This document shows positions 22,613 through 31,694 of a stretch of 35,488 nt of DNA, one piece after another; within the stretch, counting starts at the first letter, position 1, and every line of letters starts with the position of its first letter. The DNA comes from Chitinophagales bacterium (GTDB lineage Bacteria > Bacteroidota > Bacteroidia > Chitinophagales > CAIOSU01), in assembly GCA_040877935.1 (NCBI GenBank), contig JBBDNB010000013.1, forward strand, positions 1 to 35,488, given 5' to 3'. The notes under the pieces are model-generated. The model was given only the letters and a program-made list of their open reading frames with translations, was not told where the DNA came from and did no database searches. Position numbers and translations under genes: made by a program.

Positions 22613-23870
22613 ATTTTTGGATTTCCTCAAGTACTGTGTTTTCCGATTTCTTTTCTTGCTCCCAAAACAACTGAACTTTTGTTTTCAATTGTTCATTATG
22701 TTCTACTTTTAAAAACTGATTTGCCTTTTCTTCAAAGTCTGCACTTGTTTCAAAAGTAAAGGCCAATCCCTGATCAAGCAACTTCTGCCAATTGGCTACA
22801 CCGCCAAAATCAGCCCCGAAAAAAACTGGTATTTCATAAACCAATGGCTCATAGGCATTGTGCAATGCCCCCCTAAATCCACCTCCAACAATAGCCAAAT
22901 CAGCATAGCGATAAATCCGCGACAACTGGCCAATACTATCTACAACAAGCACCTTTGAATCTTTGCGATCTTCTGCACTGTATGACTCCCATTTTGACAA
23001 CAAAAGTGGCTTGTATCTTTCAAATTGCCTTTCAATAGAAGCAATTCTTTCCCTGTTTATATTGTGTTGCGCAATAATGCATTTGCTTGATGCTGCATGA
23101 TTATTCAAAAACTCAAGCAATACGTTTTCTTCATCCAAATAAGAACTGCCGGAAATCAGAATTTTGCTTTCCTGCCTGAAATTTTCAAAATCACTGATTT
23201 TATAGGATTGATTTTTAATGGCCAGTACGCGCTCTATTCTACTGTCAACCGATAAGCTTATTTTATCAGCAGGCAAAATTTCAGAAGCCAGCTCCATTGT
23301 TTGCCCATCATTTACAAAAACGTGCTTAAAATATTGAAGCATTTCCCTGTGCAAGACCCCATACCATTTGAAAAAAACAGCATTTCCACTCCACTGCGCA
23401 TTGATCAAAAACACAGGAATATCTTTCCTGTTGAGCTCCGAGAGATAATAATACCACAATTCATATTTCACAAAAACCGCCACTTTAGGATTGATTTTCT
23501 CTACAAAAAAACGGGCGTTTTTCGGGCTGTCAATTGGCAGGTATATTTTGTAATCAAAATGAGTGGCTTCAGCACAATACTGAAAACCCGAAGGTGAAAA
23601 AAAACTCAGCACTACGGCTTTTTGGGGATATCTATTTTTCAATTGCTGCATCAGGGGCACGGCCATTTCATACTCACCAAGTGATGCACAATGAATCCAT
23701 ATTTTATCTCTCTTGTCCGATGATATCTTTTGAATTTCATCGCGCCATCCTACCCTACCCTTCACCCAACTTTTTGCTTTTTGATGCCCAAAAATTGCAG
23801 CAAGTTTCAGCATCAGGTGATAAACTTGAAGCACCAGTCGATAAATCGCCAGGCCGATGAAAAGCGGCAT
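22605..23870 (-). CDS. waaA: 3-deoxy-D-manno-octulosonic acid (Kdo) transferase
   Basis: This 421-residue GT30 enzyme attaches Kdo to lipid A. It has an N-terminal membrane-associated helix, RVGWRDEI, IHCASLGEYEMAVPLMQQL with the catalytic Glu, and later VDSIGQLSRIYRYADLAIVG and GGFRGALHNAYEPLVYEIPV, all family marks. It shows that the organism makes lipid A-based outer-membrane lipid. Its ATG shares one base with the stop of the upstream barrel gene (TGATG on the minus strand), so the two are translationally coupled. Confidence 0.95.
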   Translation of the reverse strand: MPLFIGLAIYRLVLQVYHLMLKLAAIFGHQKAKSWVKGRVGWRDEIQKISSDKRDKIWIHCASLGEYEMAVPLMQQLKNRYPQKAVVLSFFSPSGFQYCAEATHFDYKIYLPIDSPKNARFFVEKINPKVAVFVKYELWYYYLSELNRKDIPVFLINAQWSGNAVFFKWYGVLHREMLQYFKHVFVNDGQTMELASEILPADKISLSVDSRIERVLAIKNQSYKISDFENFRQESKILISGSSYLDEENVLLEFLNNHAASSKCIIAQHNINRERIASIERQFERYKPLLLSKWESYSAEDRKDSKVLVVDSIGQLSRIYRYADLAIVGGGFRGALHNAYEPLVYEIPVFFGADFGGVANWQKLLDQGLAFTFETSADFEEKANQFLKVEHNEQLKTKVQLFWEQEKKSENTVLEEIQKFI

Positions 23871-24628
23871 CAGTGGGTGTAGTATTTTTCGGTTTGCATA
23901 AGATATATGGGGATGATCCAGCCCAAACGAAAACCGGTGCTCAAATCCTTGCGCAAAGCTTGTGATGGCTCTGAATTCTTATTAAAATCCCAGCTTCTTC
24001 GATGTTTTGTAAGCCCCTGGTTGAATTCCCAGCCAATCACAAAATTGATGCGTTTATTGACATCAAGAAATTGAAAACCAATAAATTGTGAACATAAAAA
24101 ACCATTACTCAATTGGTCATAACCCTTATGATAGTCTTCATCAAGATGCGGTACATTCGATTCACTGAGATCTATTTTGATTTTATGCTGAATTGCTCCA
24201 AAACCAAGAGAAGCAATGATTCCTGAATTTTTGTTCAATTTCCCAAAGGAAAAAACCTTAGAGAATTTACCAAGTACAGTGAACCCTCTCTGATTGACAA
24301 TATAAGGCTCATAAAGTCCATTCCAACCCATAATCTGCCCCTTGTCGTTGCTGATACCACTGTACAATTGATTGTCTTTTATTTTACTTCCAAAAATAAA
24401 ATTGCCCTCAAAGCCAAGCATGTAATTTTTACCAAACTTATAGCTTAAACTTCCCCCAATTGTACTGCTAATGCCATATCTTTCTGCATAATCCATAAGT
24501 GGAATTTGCAAGCTGTAGTTTCCCTGCAATAACACAGCATTCACATGTTGATCTTTCAGCTTCGATTGTTGAGCTATCGAGCTAAAAAAGAGCATACATA
24601 AAATTGCTATCGACAAATGCTTTTTCAA
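23870..24628 (-). CDS. Outer-membrane barrel-type protein encoded next to waaA
   Basis: From TTG 24628 the product is 252 residues with signal peptide MKKHLSIAILCMLFFSSIAQ. Beta strands with glycine and aromatic ends follow (YKFGKNYMLGFEGNFIFGSK, GFTVLGKFSKVFSFGK, IIASLGFGAIQHKI, RINFVIGWEFNQGLTKHRRS), and the C-terminus reads FRLGWIIPIYL. The frame is open to 24850, but that part overlaps the divergent aminotransferase gene and lacks a signal peptide, so a TTG near 24628 fits best. It runs into waaA with a one-base overlap. A role in envelope assembly is possible but unknown. Confidence 0.7.
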   Translation of the reverse strand: MKKHLSIAILCMLFFSSIAQQSKLKDQHVNAVLLQGNYSLQIPLMDYAERYGISSTIGGSLSYKFGKNYMLGFEGNFIFGSKIKDNQLYSGISNDKGQIMGWNGLYEPYIVNQRGFTVLGKFSKVFSFGKLNKNSGIIASLGFGAIQHKIKIDLSESNVPHLDEDYHKGYDQLSNGFLCSQFIGFQFLDVNKRINFVIGWEFNQGLTKHRRSWDFNKNSEPSQALRKDLSTGFRLGWIIPIYLMQTEKYYTH

Positions 24629-24696
24629 ACGGACTGTTTTTGCCAAAATTAACCATTTATACAGGAAAGAGGTAAAAGTAAAACAATAGTATTCTC

Positions 24697-24704
24697 TATA
24701 TTTG
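24697..24704 (+). promoter_or_regulatory. Candidate -7 element of the nucleotide-sugar operon
   Basis: TATATTTG matches TAnnTTTG exactly, 17 bases before the ATG at 24722. It lies between the divergent barrel gene and the operon. There is no clear -33 TTG at the usual distance. This is the best-placed promoter in the window. Confidence 0.5.
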
Positions 24705-24721
24705 TGGACAAAATTTTTCCT

Positions 24722-25834
24722 ATGAACACAATCCAAATGGTTGATTTGGTTGGGCAGTACCATAAAATCAAAGCTGCTGTCGATCAATCGATCATGGAAA
24801 TACTTGAAAACGGCTCCTACATCAATGGTCCGGCAGTAAAGGAATTTCAAAAATCACTTTCAGAATATTTAAAGGCAAAACATGTTGTTCCCTGCGCCAA
24901 TGGTACCGATGCTTTGCAAATGGCATTAATGGCACTGGACTTAAAACCCGGTGATGAGGTCATTACCACTCCCTTTACTTTTGTAGCAACAGCCGAGGTT
25001 ATTGTATTGCTCGGTTTAAAACCTGTATTTGTTGATGTTGATGAACGCACTTTCAATATTGATCCCAATAAAATAGAAGCTGCCATTACCGATAAAACCA
25101 AAGTAATCATTCCGGTGCACTTATTCGGGCAGGCTGCCGATATGCATGCCATTCTGGAGCTTGCAGAAAAACACCAACTTTTTGTGGTGGAAGACAATGC
25201 ACAGGCCATTGGCAGCAAAGTGCTGGTGAACAATCAATGGAAATATACCGGAACTGCCGGAGATATCGGAACCCTGTCTTTTTACCCCTCTAAAAACCTG
25301 AGCTGTTTTGGCGATGGCGGGGCACTTACAAGCAATAAAAGTGATCTGGGTAAAAAGCTGAACATCATTGCCAATCACGGATCTGAAGTAAAATACTACC
25401 ATACAAGTATTGGCGTAAATTCCCGTTTAGACAGCATTCAGGCAGCAGTATTAAATGAAAAATTAAAACATCTGCCGGAATATACCAAAGCCCGCCAGGA
25501 TCTGGCAGAAAAATACGACAATGCATTTGCAGATATGGAAGAGGTTCAAATCCCATACCGCACCTCCTATTCTACCCATGTTTTTCATCAATACACTTTG
25601 AAGGTAAAAGACAGGGATGCATTGCAGGCATTTTTAAAGGAAAAAGGAATTCCCAGCATGGTCTATTACCCGGTGCCTTTACATCAGCAAGATGCTTATA
25701 AATCTGCAGACTGGGGCAAATTGCCGGTATCAGAAAAATTGGCAAAAGAGGTGCTTTCACTGCCCATGCACACGGAAATGCAGGAAGACCAAATCGAATT
25801 TATTATTCAAAACATTAAGCAATTTTATAAATGA
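24722..25834 (+). CDS. DegT/DnrJ/EryC1 sugar aminotransferase (WbpE/WlbC-like)
   Basis: This is a 370-residue PLP enzyme. CANGTDALQMAL binds the cofactor phosphate, VVEDNAQAIGS holds the Asp, and FYPSKNLSCFGDGG carries the PLP lysine (Lys191). The sequence is closest in my memory to WbpE/WlbC, which aminates UDP-2-acetamido-3-keto-glucuronic acid; the WbpD-like acetyltransferase four genes on supports this. The 3-dehydrogenase (WbpB/WlbA) that would supply the keto sugar is not in the window. ATG 24722 is chosen over TTG 24704 because MNTIQMVDL fits the family start. It overlaps the next gene by 4 bases (ATGA). Confidence 0.85.
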   Translation: MNTIQMVDLVGQYHKIKAAVDQSIMEILENGSYINGPAVKEFQKSLSEYLKAKHVVPCANGTDALQMALMALDLKPGDEVITTPFTFVATAEVIVLLGLKPVFVDVDERTFNIDPNKIEAAITDKTKVIIPVHLFGQAADMHAILELAEKHQLFVVEDNAQAIGSKVLVNNQWKYTGTAGDIGTLSFYPSKNLSCFGDGGALTSNKSDLGKKLNIIANHGSEVKYYHTSIGVNSRLDSIQAAVLNEKLKHLPEYTKARQDLAEKYDNAFADMEEVQIPYRTSYSTHVFHQYTLKVKDRDALQAFLKEKGIPSMVYYPVPLHQQDAYKSADWGKLPVSEKLAKEVLSLPMHTEMQEDQIEFIIQNIKQFYK

Positions 25835-27141
25835 AAATAGCAGTAATAGGTACAGGATATGTTGGCCTGGTTTCGGGAATTTGTTTTGCCGAAACAGGAA
25901 ATGACGTAACCTGTGTGGACATTGACAAGAAAAAAGTTGAATCACTGAGAAACGGGAAAATCCCGATTTATGAACCCGGACTCAATGTATTATTTGAGAG
26001 AAATAGAAAACAAGACCGGCTTACTTTCACTACCGATCTGCCTTCAGCAGTGAAAGAAGCAAAAATTATATTTCTGGCATTGCCAACCCCTCCCGGAGAA
26101 GACGGTTCTGCCGATCTTTCTTATGTGCTGGGCGTAGCGGAAGAACTTGGGAAAATCATTACTGAATACAAAGTACTGGTAGATAAAAGCACTGTTCCGG
26201 TTGGTACAGCGGAAAAAGTACATGCAGCCGTTCGCAAGAATTACAGCGGTGAATTTGATGTGGTTTCCAATCCTGAATTTTTGCGCGAAGGAAAAGCAGT
26301 GGATGATTTCCTAAAGCCCGACCGTGTGGTAATTGGGACCTCTTCCCAAAGAGCTCGCGAATTGATGGGCAAATTATACGATCCATTTGTTCGCCAGGGA
26401 AATCCGGTGATATTTATGGATGAGCGCTCTGCTGAAATGACCAAATACGCAGCCAACTCCTACCTGGCCACTCGTATTTCTTTTATGAATGAAATTGCCA
26501 ACCTCTGCGACAGAATAGGTGCGGATGTTGATATGGTAAGAAAAGGTATGGGAACTGACAGCCGCATTGGCAAACGCTTTTTGTTTCCCGGAATTGGTTA
26601 TGGTGGAAGTTGCTTCCCCAAAGATGTACAGGCACTGGCCAAAAGTGCAGATCAAAATGACTATGACTTCAAAATTCTCAATTCGGTAATGGAAGTCAAT
26701 ACCATTCAAAAAACCGTACTGGTAAAGAAAATCCTGAAGTACTACAACAATGATCTGAAAGGCAAAAAATTCGCAATGTGGGGACTGGCTTTCAAACCCG
26801 ATACTGATGATATCAGGGAAGCACCGGCATTGTACATGATCAATGATCTGCTGGAAGAGGGCGCTTCTGTAAATGCTTTCGACCCGGAAGCAATGGACAA
26901 TGTTAAAAGCCAAATGGGCGATAAAATCAAATATGCCGGCAATATGTATGATGCCCTGAAGGATGCAGATGCACTGATCATTGCCACAGAATGGCCGGTA
27001 TTCAGAACACCCGATTTGGAGAAAATCAAAGGTTTGCTGAAAAAAGCAGTGATATTTGACGGTCGCAACCTTTTTGATTTACACGAAATGGAAGATGCAG
27101 GATTTGATTATACAAGCATTGGCAGAAAAGAGATAAAATAA
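25831..27141 (+). CDS. UDP-glucose 6-dehydrogenase
   Basis: The 436-residue enzyme oxidises UDP-glucose to UDP-glucuronate with 2 NAD+. The Rossmann start is [20 protein letters not shown], followed by [27 protein letters not shown], and [14 protein letters not shown] with catalytic Cys261. Length and motifs fit the Ugd/TuaD group rather than the WbpO group. It overlaps the aminotransferase by 4 bases and shares one base (TAATG) with the decarboxylase that uses its product. Confidence 0.92.
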   Translation: MKIAVIGTGYVGLVSGICFAETGNDVTCVDIDKKKVESLRNGKIPIYEPGLNVLFERNRKQDRLTFTTDLPSAVKEAKIIFLALPTPPGEDGSADLSYVLGVAEELGKIITEYKVLVDKSTVPVGTAEKVHAAVRKNYSGEFDVVSNPEFLREGKAVDDFLKPDRVVIGTSSQRARELMGKLYDPFVRQGNPVIFMDERSAEMTKYAANSYLATRISFMNEIANLCDRIGADVDMVRKGMGTDSRIGKRFLFPGIGYGGSCFPKDVQALAKSADQNDYDFKILNSVMEVNTIQKTVLVKKILKYYNNDLKGKKFAMWGLAFKPDTDDIREAPALYMINDLLEEGASVNAFDPEAMDNVKSQMGDKIKYAGNMYDALKDADALIIATEWPVFRTPDLEKIKGLLKKAVIFDGRNLFDLHEMEDAGFDYTSIGRKEIK

Positions 27142-28130
27142 TGGCAAAGTCAGTTTTAATTACCGGTGCAGCAGGATTTTTGGGTTCCCATCTTTGTGAT
27201 CGATTTATCAAGGAAGGCTACCGCGTAATGGGAATGGACAACATGATTACCGGTGACCTGAGCAATATCGAACACCTGTTTAAGCTGGAGCAATTCACCT
27301 TTTACAATCACGATGTTTCCAACTTTGTGTATGTGCCGGGCAAACTGGATTATATCCTGCATTTTGCATCACCTGCCAGCCCAATTGATTATCTGAAAAT
27401 ACCGATTCAAACATTAAAGGTGGGATCTTTGGGCACACACAATCTACTTGGATTGGCCAAAGCTAAAAATGCAAGAATCCTGGTGGCTTCCACATCTGAA
27501 GTTTATGGCGACCCAAAAGTACATCCGCAAACAGAAGATTACTGGGGCAATGTCAACCCCATCGGGCCGCGCGGAGTGTATGATGAAGCCAAACGTTTCC
27601 AGGAAGCCATAACAATGGCTTATCATACCTATCATAATTTAGAAACCCGTATTGTCCGCATTTTTAACACTTACGGACCAAGAATGCGGTTGAATGACGG
27701 GCGTGCCTTGCCGGCTTTCATCGGCCAGGCACTGCGCGGTGAAGACCTTACTGTTTTTGGTGATGGCTCTCAAACCCGCTCATTCTGCTATGTAGATGAT
27801 CTGGTAGAAGGCATTTACCGTCTTTTGCTAAGCGATTATCACATGCCTGTAAATATTGGAAACCCCTCTGAGATTTCCATAAAGGATTTTGCAGAAGAAA
27901 TCATTAAACTGACCGGTACAAAGCAAAAAGTCACTTACAAAGAATTACCTAAAGATGACCCTACACAGCGAAGACCTGACATCACAAAAGCAAAAGAGAT
28001 ATTGGGTTGGGTACCTAATGTTAGTCGTGAAGAGGGTTTGAAGATTACTTATGAATACTTCAAATCACTTCCCGAAGATGCTTTGTATAAAATGGAGCAC
28101 AAAAATTTCGATAAATACATTCAGAAATAA
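27141..28130 (+). CDS. UDP-glucuronate decarboxylase (UDP-xylose synthase)
   Basis: This 329-residue extended short-chain dehydrogenase has [31 protein letters not shown] (Thr118, Ser119, Glu120) and [15 protein letters not shown] with Tyr147 and Lys151. The STSEVYGDP...[11 protein letters not shown]...YDEAKR pattern is that of UXS, which decarboxylates UDP-glucuronate to UDP-xylose. The position directly after UDP-glucose dehydrogenase agrees. It shares one base with the genes on each side (TAATG), so the run is translationally coupled. Confidence 0.92.
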   Translation: MAKSVLITGAAGFLGSHLCDRFIKEGYRVMGMDNMITGDLSNIEHLFKLEQFTFYNHDVSNFVYVPGKLDYILHFASPASPIDYLKIPIQTLKVGSLGTHNLLGLAKAKNARILVASTSEVYGDPKVHPQTEDYWGNVNPIGPRGVYDEAKRFQEAITMAYHTYHNLETRIVRIFNTYGPRMRLNDGRALPAFIGQALRGEDLTVFGDGSQTRSFCYVDDLVEGIYRLLLSDYHMPVNIGNPSEISIKDFAEEIIKLTGTKQKVTYKELPKDDPTQRRPDITKAKEILGWVPNVSREEGLKITYEYFKSLPEDALYKMEHKNFDKYIQK

Positions 28131-28705
28131 TGGATTATTACAAACACGAAAGCGCTATAATAGACCAAGGAGCTGAAATTGCTAAAGGCTGTAAGATCTG
28201 GCATTTTTGCCACATTATGCCCGGAGCCAAACTGGGAGAAAATTGCAATCTCGGACAAAATGTATTTGTAGCATCAAATGTCATTCTTGGCACAAATGTC
28301 AAGGTTCAAAACAATGTGTCCATTTATGAAGGTGTCGTCTGTGAAGATGACGTTTTCCTGGGGCCATCCATGGTGTTTACCAATATCTCAAATCCGCGCA
28401 GCGCAATCATTCGAAAAGGGGTTTATGAAAAAACACTGGTAAAAAAAGGAGCCAGTATTGGTGCCAATTCCACCATTGTTTGTGGCAATGAAATTGGAAA
28501 ATACGCACTAATAGGTGCTGGAGCAGTAGTTACAAAAGACGTTCCCGATTATGCACTAATTCTCGGTGCTCCAGGCCGGGTTGCAGGATGGGTAAGCGAA
28601 TACGGACACCGCCTGCATTTTGATGAAAACAACAAGGCCATTTGCCCTGAGAGCAAGGCAAAATACAAAATTGAAAACAATAAGGTAACAAAAATCAAAG
28701 CTTAG
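28130..28705 (+). CDS. WbpD/WlbB-like UDP-sugar N-acetyltransferase
   Basis: This 191-residue left-handed beta-helix acyltransferase has hexapeptide repeats from about residue 12 to 155 (CKIWHFCHIMPGAKLGENCN, LGQNVFVASNVILGTNVKVQ, GASIGANSTIVCGNEIGKYA). GPSMVFTNISNPRSAI and the family end GAPGRVAGWVSEYGHRL match WbpD/WlbB, the 3-N-acetyltransferase of the UDP-2,3-diacetamido-glucuronate pathway. The DegT gene supplies the matching aminotransferase. It starts on the stop of the decarboxylase gene (TAATG). Confidence 0.88.
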   Translation: MDYYKHESAIIDQGAEIAKGCKIWHFCHIMPGAKLGENCNLGQNVFVASNVILGTNVKVQNNVSIYEGVVCEDDVFLGPSMVFTNISNPRSAIIRKGVYEKTLVKKGASIGANSTIVCGNEIGKYALIGAGAVVTKDVPDYALILGAPGRVAGWVSEYGHRLHFDENNKAICPESKAKYKIENNKVTKIKA

Positions 28706-28708
28706 AAA

Positions 28709-29998
28709 ATGTACGAAAAATTAATCAACAAGGAAACCAAACTGGCCGTAATCGGCCTGGGATATGTAGGATTGCCCATAGCACTGGAATTTGCCAAAAA
28801 AATATCGGTCATTGGTTTTGACATCAATGCCAAAAGAGTGGAAATGATGAAAAAAAACATTGACCCCAGTTGCGAACTGGAGAGTGAGGCTTTTGAAAAT
28901 ACCGATATCGAATTCACCGCTGACCCAGCAGACCTAAAAGAAGCTACTTTTTTTATCGTAGCAGTCCCCACACCTGTTGATGAGCATAAAGTACCCGATT
29001 TAACTCCTGTTTTGAGTGCCTCAAAAGGCATCGGAAAGGTTTTGAAAAAAGGGGATTATGTGGTGTATGAATCTACCGTATATCCCGGTTGTACCGAAGA
29101 AGACTGCTTACCAATTCTCGAAGAAGAATCCGGTTTAAAGCTCAATAAGGATTTCAAACTCGGCTATTCTCCTGAAAGGATTAATCCCGGGGATAAAGAA
29201 CACACATTGCCCAATATCATAAAAGTGGTTTCGGGTTCTGACGCTGAATCATTGGATGTGATTGCCAAAGTCTATGAAATTGTAGTGAAAGCCGGAGTAC
29301 ACCGCGCCCCTGAAATAAAAGTAGCTGAAGCAGCAAAAATCATAGAAAACACACAAAGAGACCTCAACATCGCTTTGATGAATGAACTGTCGAAGATCTT
29401 TGACAAGGTTGGCATCAACACTTACGATGTGCTGGAAGCTGCCGGTACCAAATGGAATTTCCTGCGCTTTTTCCCGGGGCTTGTTGGCGGACACTGCATC
29501 GGAGTAGATCCTTATTATCTCACCTATAAGGCCAACGAGCTGGGCTACAAATCAGAAGTGATCCTCAGCGGAAGGCGCATCAACGACAGCATGGGTGAAT
29601 ATGTGGCCAAAAATGTGGTACAAAAAATCATCAAAGCAGGCAAACCTGTAGCTAAATCCAAGGTTTTGGTAATGGGTGCTACTTTTAAAGAAAATGTGAC
29701 AGACATCCGAAATTCCAAAGTAGTAGATGTGATCAATGAGTTGAAATCCTATTCGGTAAATGTTGAAGTGACAGATGCTTATGCAAACAGCGAAGAAGTA
29801 GAAACAGAATACGGCTATAAGTTAATTTCTAAAATTGGAAAAGGCTATGATGCAGTTGTAGTGGCTGTAAACCACGATAAATATCTCGACCTGGATGAAG
29901 CTTATTTTAAATCAATTATGACTCCCAAAGGAATCCTGGTAGATATAAAAGGAATTTACCGGGGGAAAATAAAGGATTTGACTTATTGGGGGCTTTAA
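28709..29998 (+). CDS. UDP-N-acetylhexosamine 6-dehydrogenase (WbpO/TviB-like)
   Basis: This 429-residue UDP-sugar dehydrogenase of the second type has KLAVIGLGYVGLPIALEFAK, VAVPTPVDEHKVPDLTPV, STVYPGCTEEDCLP, GYSPERINPGDKEH, and GGHCIGVDPYYLTYKA with catalytic Cys263. These match WbpO/TviB, which oxidise UDP-GalNAc or UDP-GlcNAc to the uronic acid. With the WbpP/TviC-like epimerase at 31695 it could make UDP-GalNAcA; it could also feed the WbpE/WbpD-like pair with UDP-GlcNAcA. It starts 3 bases after the acetyltransferase stop. Confidence 0.92.
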   Translation: MYEKLINKETKLAVIGLGYVGLPIALEFAKKISVIGFDINAKRVEMMKKNIDPSCELESEAFENTDIEFTADPADLKEATFFIVAVPTPVDEHKVPDLTPVLSASKGIGKVLKKGDYVVYESTVYPGCTEEDCLPILEEESGLKLNKDFKLGYSPERINPGDKEHTLPNIIKVVSGSDAESLDVIAKVYEIVVKAGVHRAPEIKVAEAAKIIENTQRDLNIALMNELSKIFDKVGINTYDVLEAAGTKWNFLRFFPGLVGGHCIGVDPYYLTYKANELGYKSEVILSGRRINDSMGEYVAKNVVQKIIKAGKPVAKSKVLVMGATFKENVTDIRNSKVVDVINELKSYSVNVEVTDAYANSEEVETEYGYKLISKIGKGYDAVVVAVNHDKYLDLDEAYFKSIMTPKGILVDIKGIYRGKIKDLTYWGL

Positions 29999-30069
29999 AA
30001 ATTATAGATTTAAATTCTATCAACGGAACGAGCTGAGCATGGAACTTGTAATAATTTAAAATACTCGAC

Positions 30070-30297
30070 ATGACCAAAGAAGCACTTTTAAACAATATAT
30101 CCAACACGATTGCTAAATTACCCGATGATAGAATAAGGGAAGTCAATGATTTTGCCGATTTTCTTCTAAAGAAATATGAAGAAGAAATGCTCCAAAAAGG
30201 CATCACTGATTTAATCAGTAAATCCAAAACATACGACTTTCTTAAAGAGGAAGAAGATTTGTACACATTGAATGATTTGAAAGAACGCTACAAATGA
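30070..30297 (+). CDS. DUF2281-like antitoxin
   Basis: This 75-residue protein has an N-terminal helix pattern ISNTIAKLPDDRIREVNDFA then DFLLKKYEEE, typical of DUF2281-like antitoxins, and a C-terminal toxin-binding tail (YDFLKEEEDLYTLNDLKERY). Its last 4 bases overlap the toxin start (ATGA). The module sits between two nucleotide-sugar genes, 71 bases after the dehydrogenase. Because the toxin carries a stop codon, the antitoxin may now act alone or be in decay. Confidence 0.8.
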   Translation: MTKEALLNNISNTIAKLPDDRIREVNDFADFLLKKYEEEMLQKGITDLISKSKTYDFLKEEEDLYTLNDLKERYK

Positions 30298-30617
30298 ACA
30301 AAGGTGATCTGGTCTTAATCCCATTTCCATTTACGGATTTATCTGGAAGTAAAATTCGTCCGGCTTTGGTTCTTGCAAACGGAAAATTAGATATAACAGT
30401 AACCTTTATATCCACTCAATTGAAATGGAAAGAAGAAACTGATGTTTTGTTAAAACCATCAAAAAAGAATGGTTTAAAAAAAGATTCTTTAATTAGGTTG
30501 TCCAAAATTGCAACGATTGATAAATAATTAGTCTATGGTCTTCTTGGAACAATTAATAAAACAGAATTAGATTTAATAGACAAGAACCTGATTAGCTTAT
30601 TTAAAATAAACCAATAA
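30294..30617 (+). pseudogene. PemK/MazF toxin gene with an in-frame stop
   Basis: The frame starts MNKGDLVLIPFPFTDLSGSK, then IRPALVL, the PemK/MazF signature, and runs 77 codons to TAA at 30525-30527. In the same frame, without any shift, it goes on LVYGLLGTINKTELDLIDK, then NLISLFKINQ and a stop at 30615-30617. That tail aligns with the C-terminal helix of the full-length toxin at 1368 (KLGKLNKTELSLFKDK). So a single nonsense codon has removed the last 30 or so residues. The short product may be inactive; reading through the stop cannot be excluded. Confidence 0.88.
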
Positions 30618-30627
30618 CAATTCCTAA

Positions 30628-31689
30628 ATGCCAAATAAAAAAATACTCATAACAGGTGGTGCGGGCTTTATCGGTTCCCATGTAGTGCGCCTGTTTGTCA
30701 ATAAATATCCCGATTACGAAATATACAACCTGGATATATTAAGCTATGCGGGCAATCTTGAAAACCTGAAAGACATGGAAGGCAAATCCAACTATCATTT
30801 TGTAAAAGGTGATATCACCGATGCCCCATTTATAATAGCACTTTTTGAGAAACATCAATTCGATGGTGTCATTCACCTGGCAGCCGAATCACATGTAGAT
30901 CGTTCCATCCTTAATCCCATGGAATTTATCAATACCAATATTGTGGGAACAGTGGTCTTAATGAATGCTGCGAAGGCCCAATGGGAAAAAAGCGGCTTTG
31001 AAAACAAGCTTTTCTACCACATTTCTACCGATGAAGTTTACGGTGCCCTTGGCGAAACCGGACTTTTCACGGAAGAAACACCTTACGATCCGCATTCTCC
31101 CTATTCCGCATCCAAAGCGAGCTCAGATCATTTGGTCAGGGCATACCATGATACCTACGGCTTGCCCATTGTCATTTCAAATTGCTCCAACAATTACGGC
31201 CCCAATCAATTTCCAGAAAAACTGATCCCGCTTTTTATCCACAATATCAAAGAAGAAAAAGCACTGCCCGTTTATGGCGATGGAAAATACACCCGCGACT
31301 GGCTTTGGGTAAAAGACCATGCCGATGCAATCGACCTGATCTACCACAAAGGAAAAACAGGGGAAACATACAATATCGGTGGCTTTAATGAATGGAAAAA
31401 CATCGACCTGATCAAACTGTTATGTAAGATTATGGATGAGAAATTAGGCCGTCCGGCTGGCAGTTCTGAAAAATTGATCACTTATGTGAAAGACCGCTCC
31501 GGCCACGACAGGCGCTATGCCATAGATGCCTCAAAACTTAACAAAGAACTCAGTTTCAAACCTTCTATTCAGTTTGAGGAAGGACTGGAAAAAACCGTAG
31601 ATTGGTATCTCGAAAACAAGGAATGGTTGAAACACATTACCAGCGGTGCCTATCAGGATTACTATGACGAACAATACAAAAACCGATAA
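30628..31689 (+). CDS. rfbB: dTDP-glucose 4,6-dehydratase
   Basis: This 353-residue extended short-chain dehydrogenase has LITGGAGFIGSHVVRLF, HLAAESHVDRSI, HISTDEVYGALG (Thr134, Asp135, Glu136), and SPYSASKASSDHLV with Tyr159 and Lys163. ISNCSNNYGPNQFPEKLIPL is a strong RfbB mark. It makes dTDP-4-keto-6-deoxyglucose, the second step to dTDP-rhamnose. rfbC and rfbD follow after one intervening epimerase gene, while rfbA, which makes dTDP-glucose, is absent from the window. It begins 10 bases after the decayed toxin. Confidence 0.97.
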   Translation: MPNKKILITGGAGFIGSHVVRLFVNKYPDYEIYNLDILSYAGNLENLKDMEGKSNYHFVKGDITDAPFIIALFEKHQFDGVIHLAAESHVDRSILNPMEFINTNIVGTVVLMNAAKAQWEKSGFENKLFYHISTDEVYGALGETGLFTEETPYDPHSPYSASKASSDHLVRAYHDTYGLPIVISNCSNNYGPNQFPEKLIPLFIHNIKEEKALPVYGDGKYTRDWLWVKDHADAIDLIYHKGKTGETYNIGGFNEWKNIDLIKLLCKIMDEKLGRPAGSSEKLITYVKDRSGHDRRYAIDASKLNKELSFKPSIQFEEGLEKTVDWYLENKEWLKHITSGAYQDYYDEQYKNR

Positions 31690-31694
31690 AGTAA

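Noticed and set aside
24629-24850. A longer barrel protein starting at 24850
   Set aside because: The extra part overlaps the start of the divergent aminotransferase and its promoter, and would put the signal peptide 74 residues inside.
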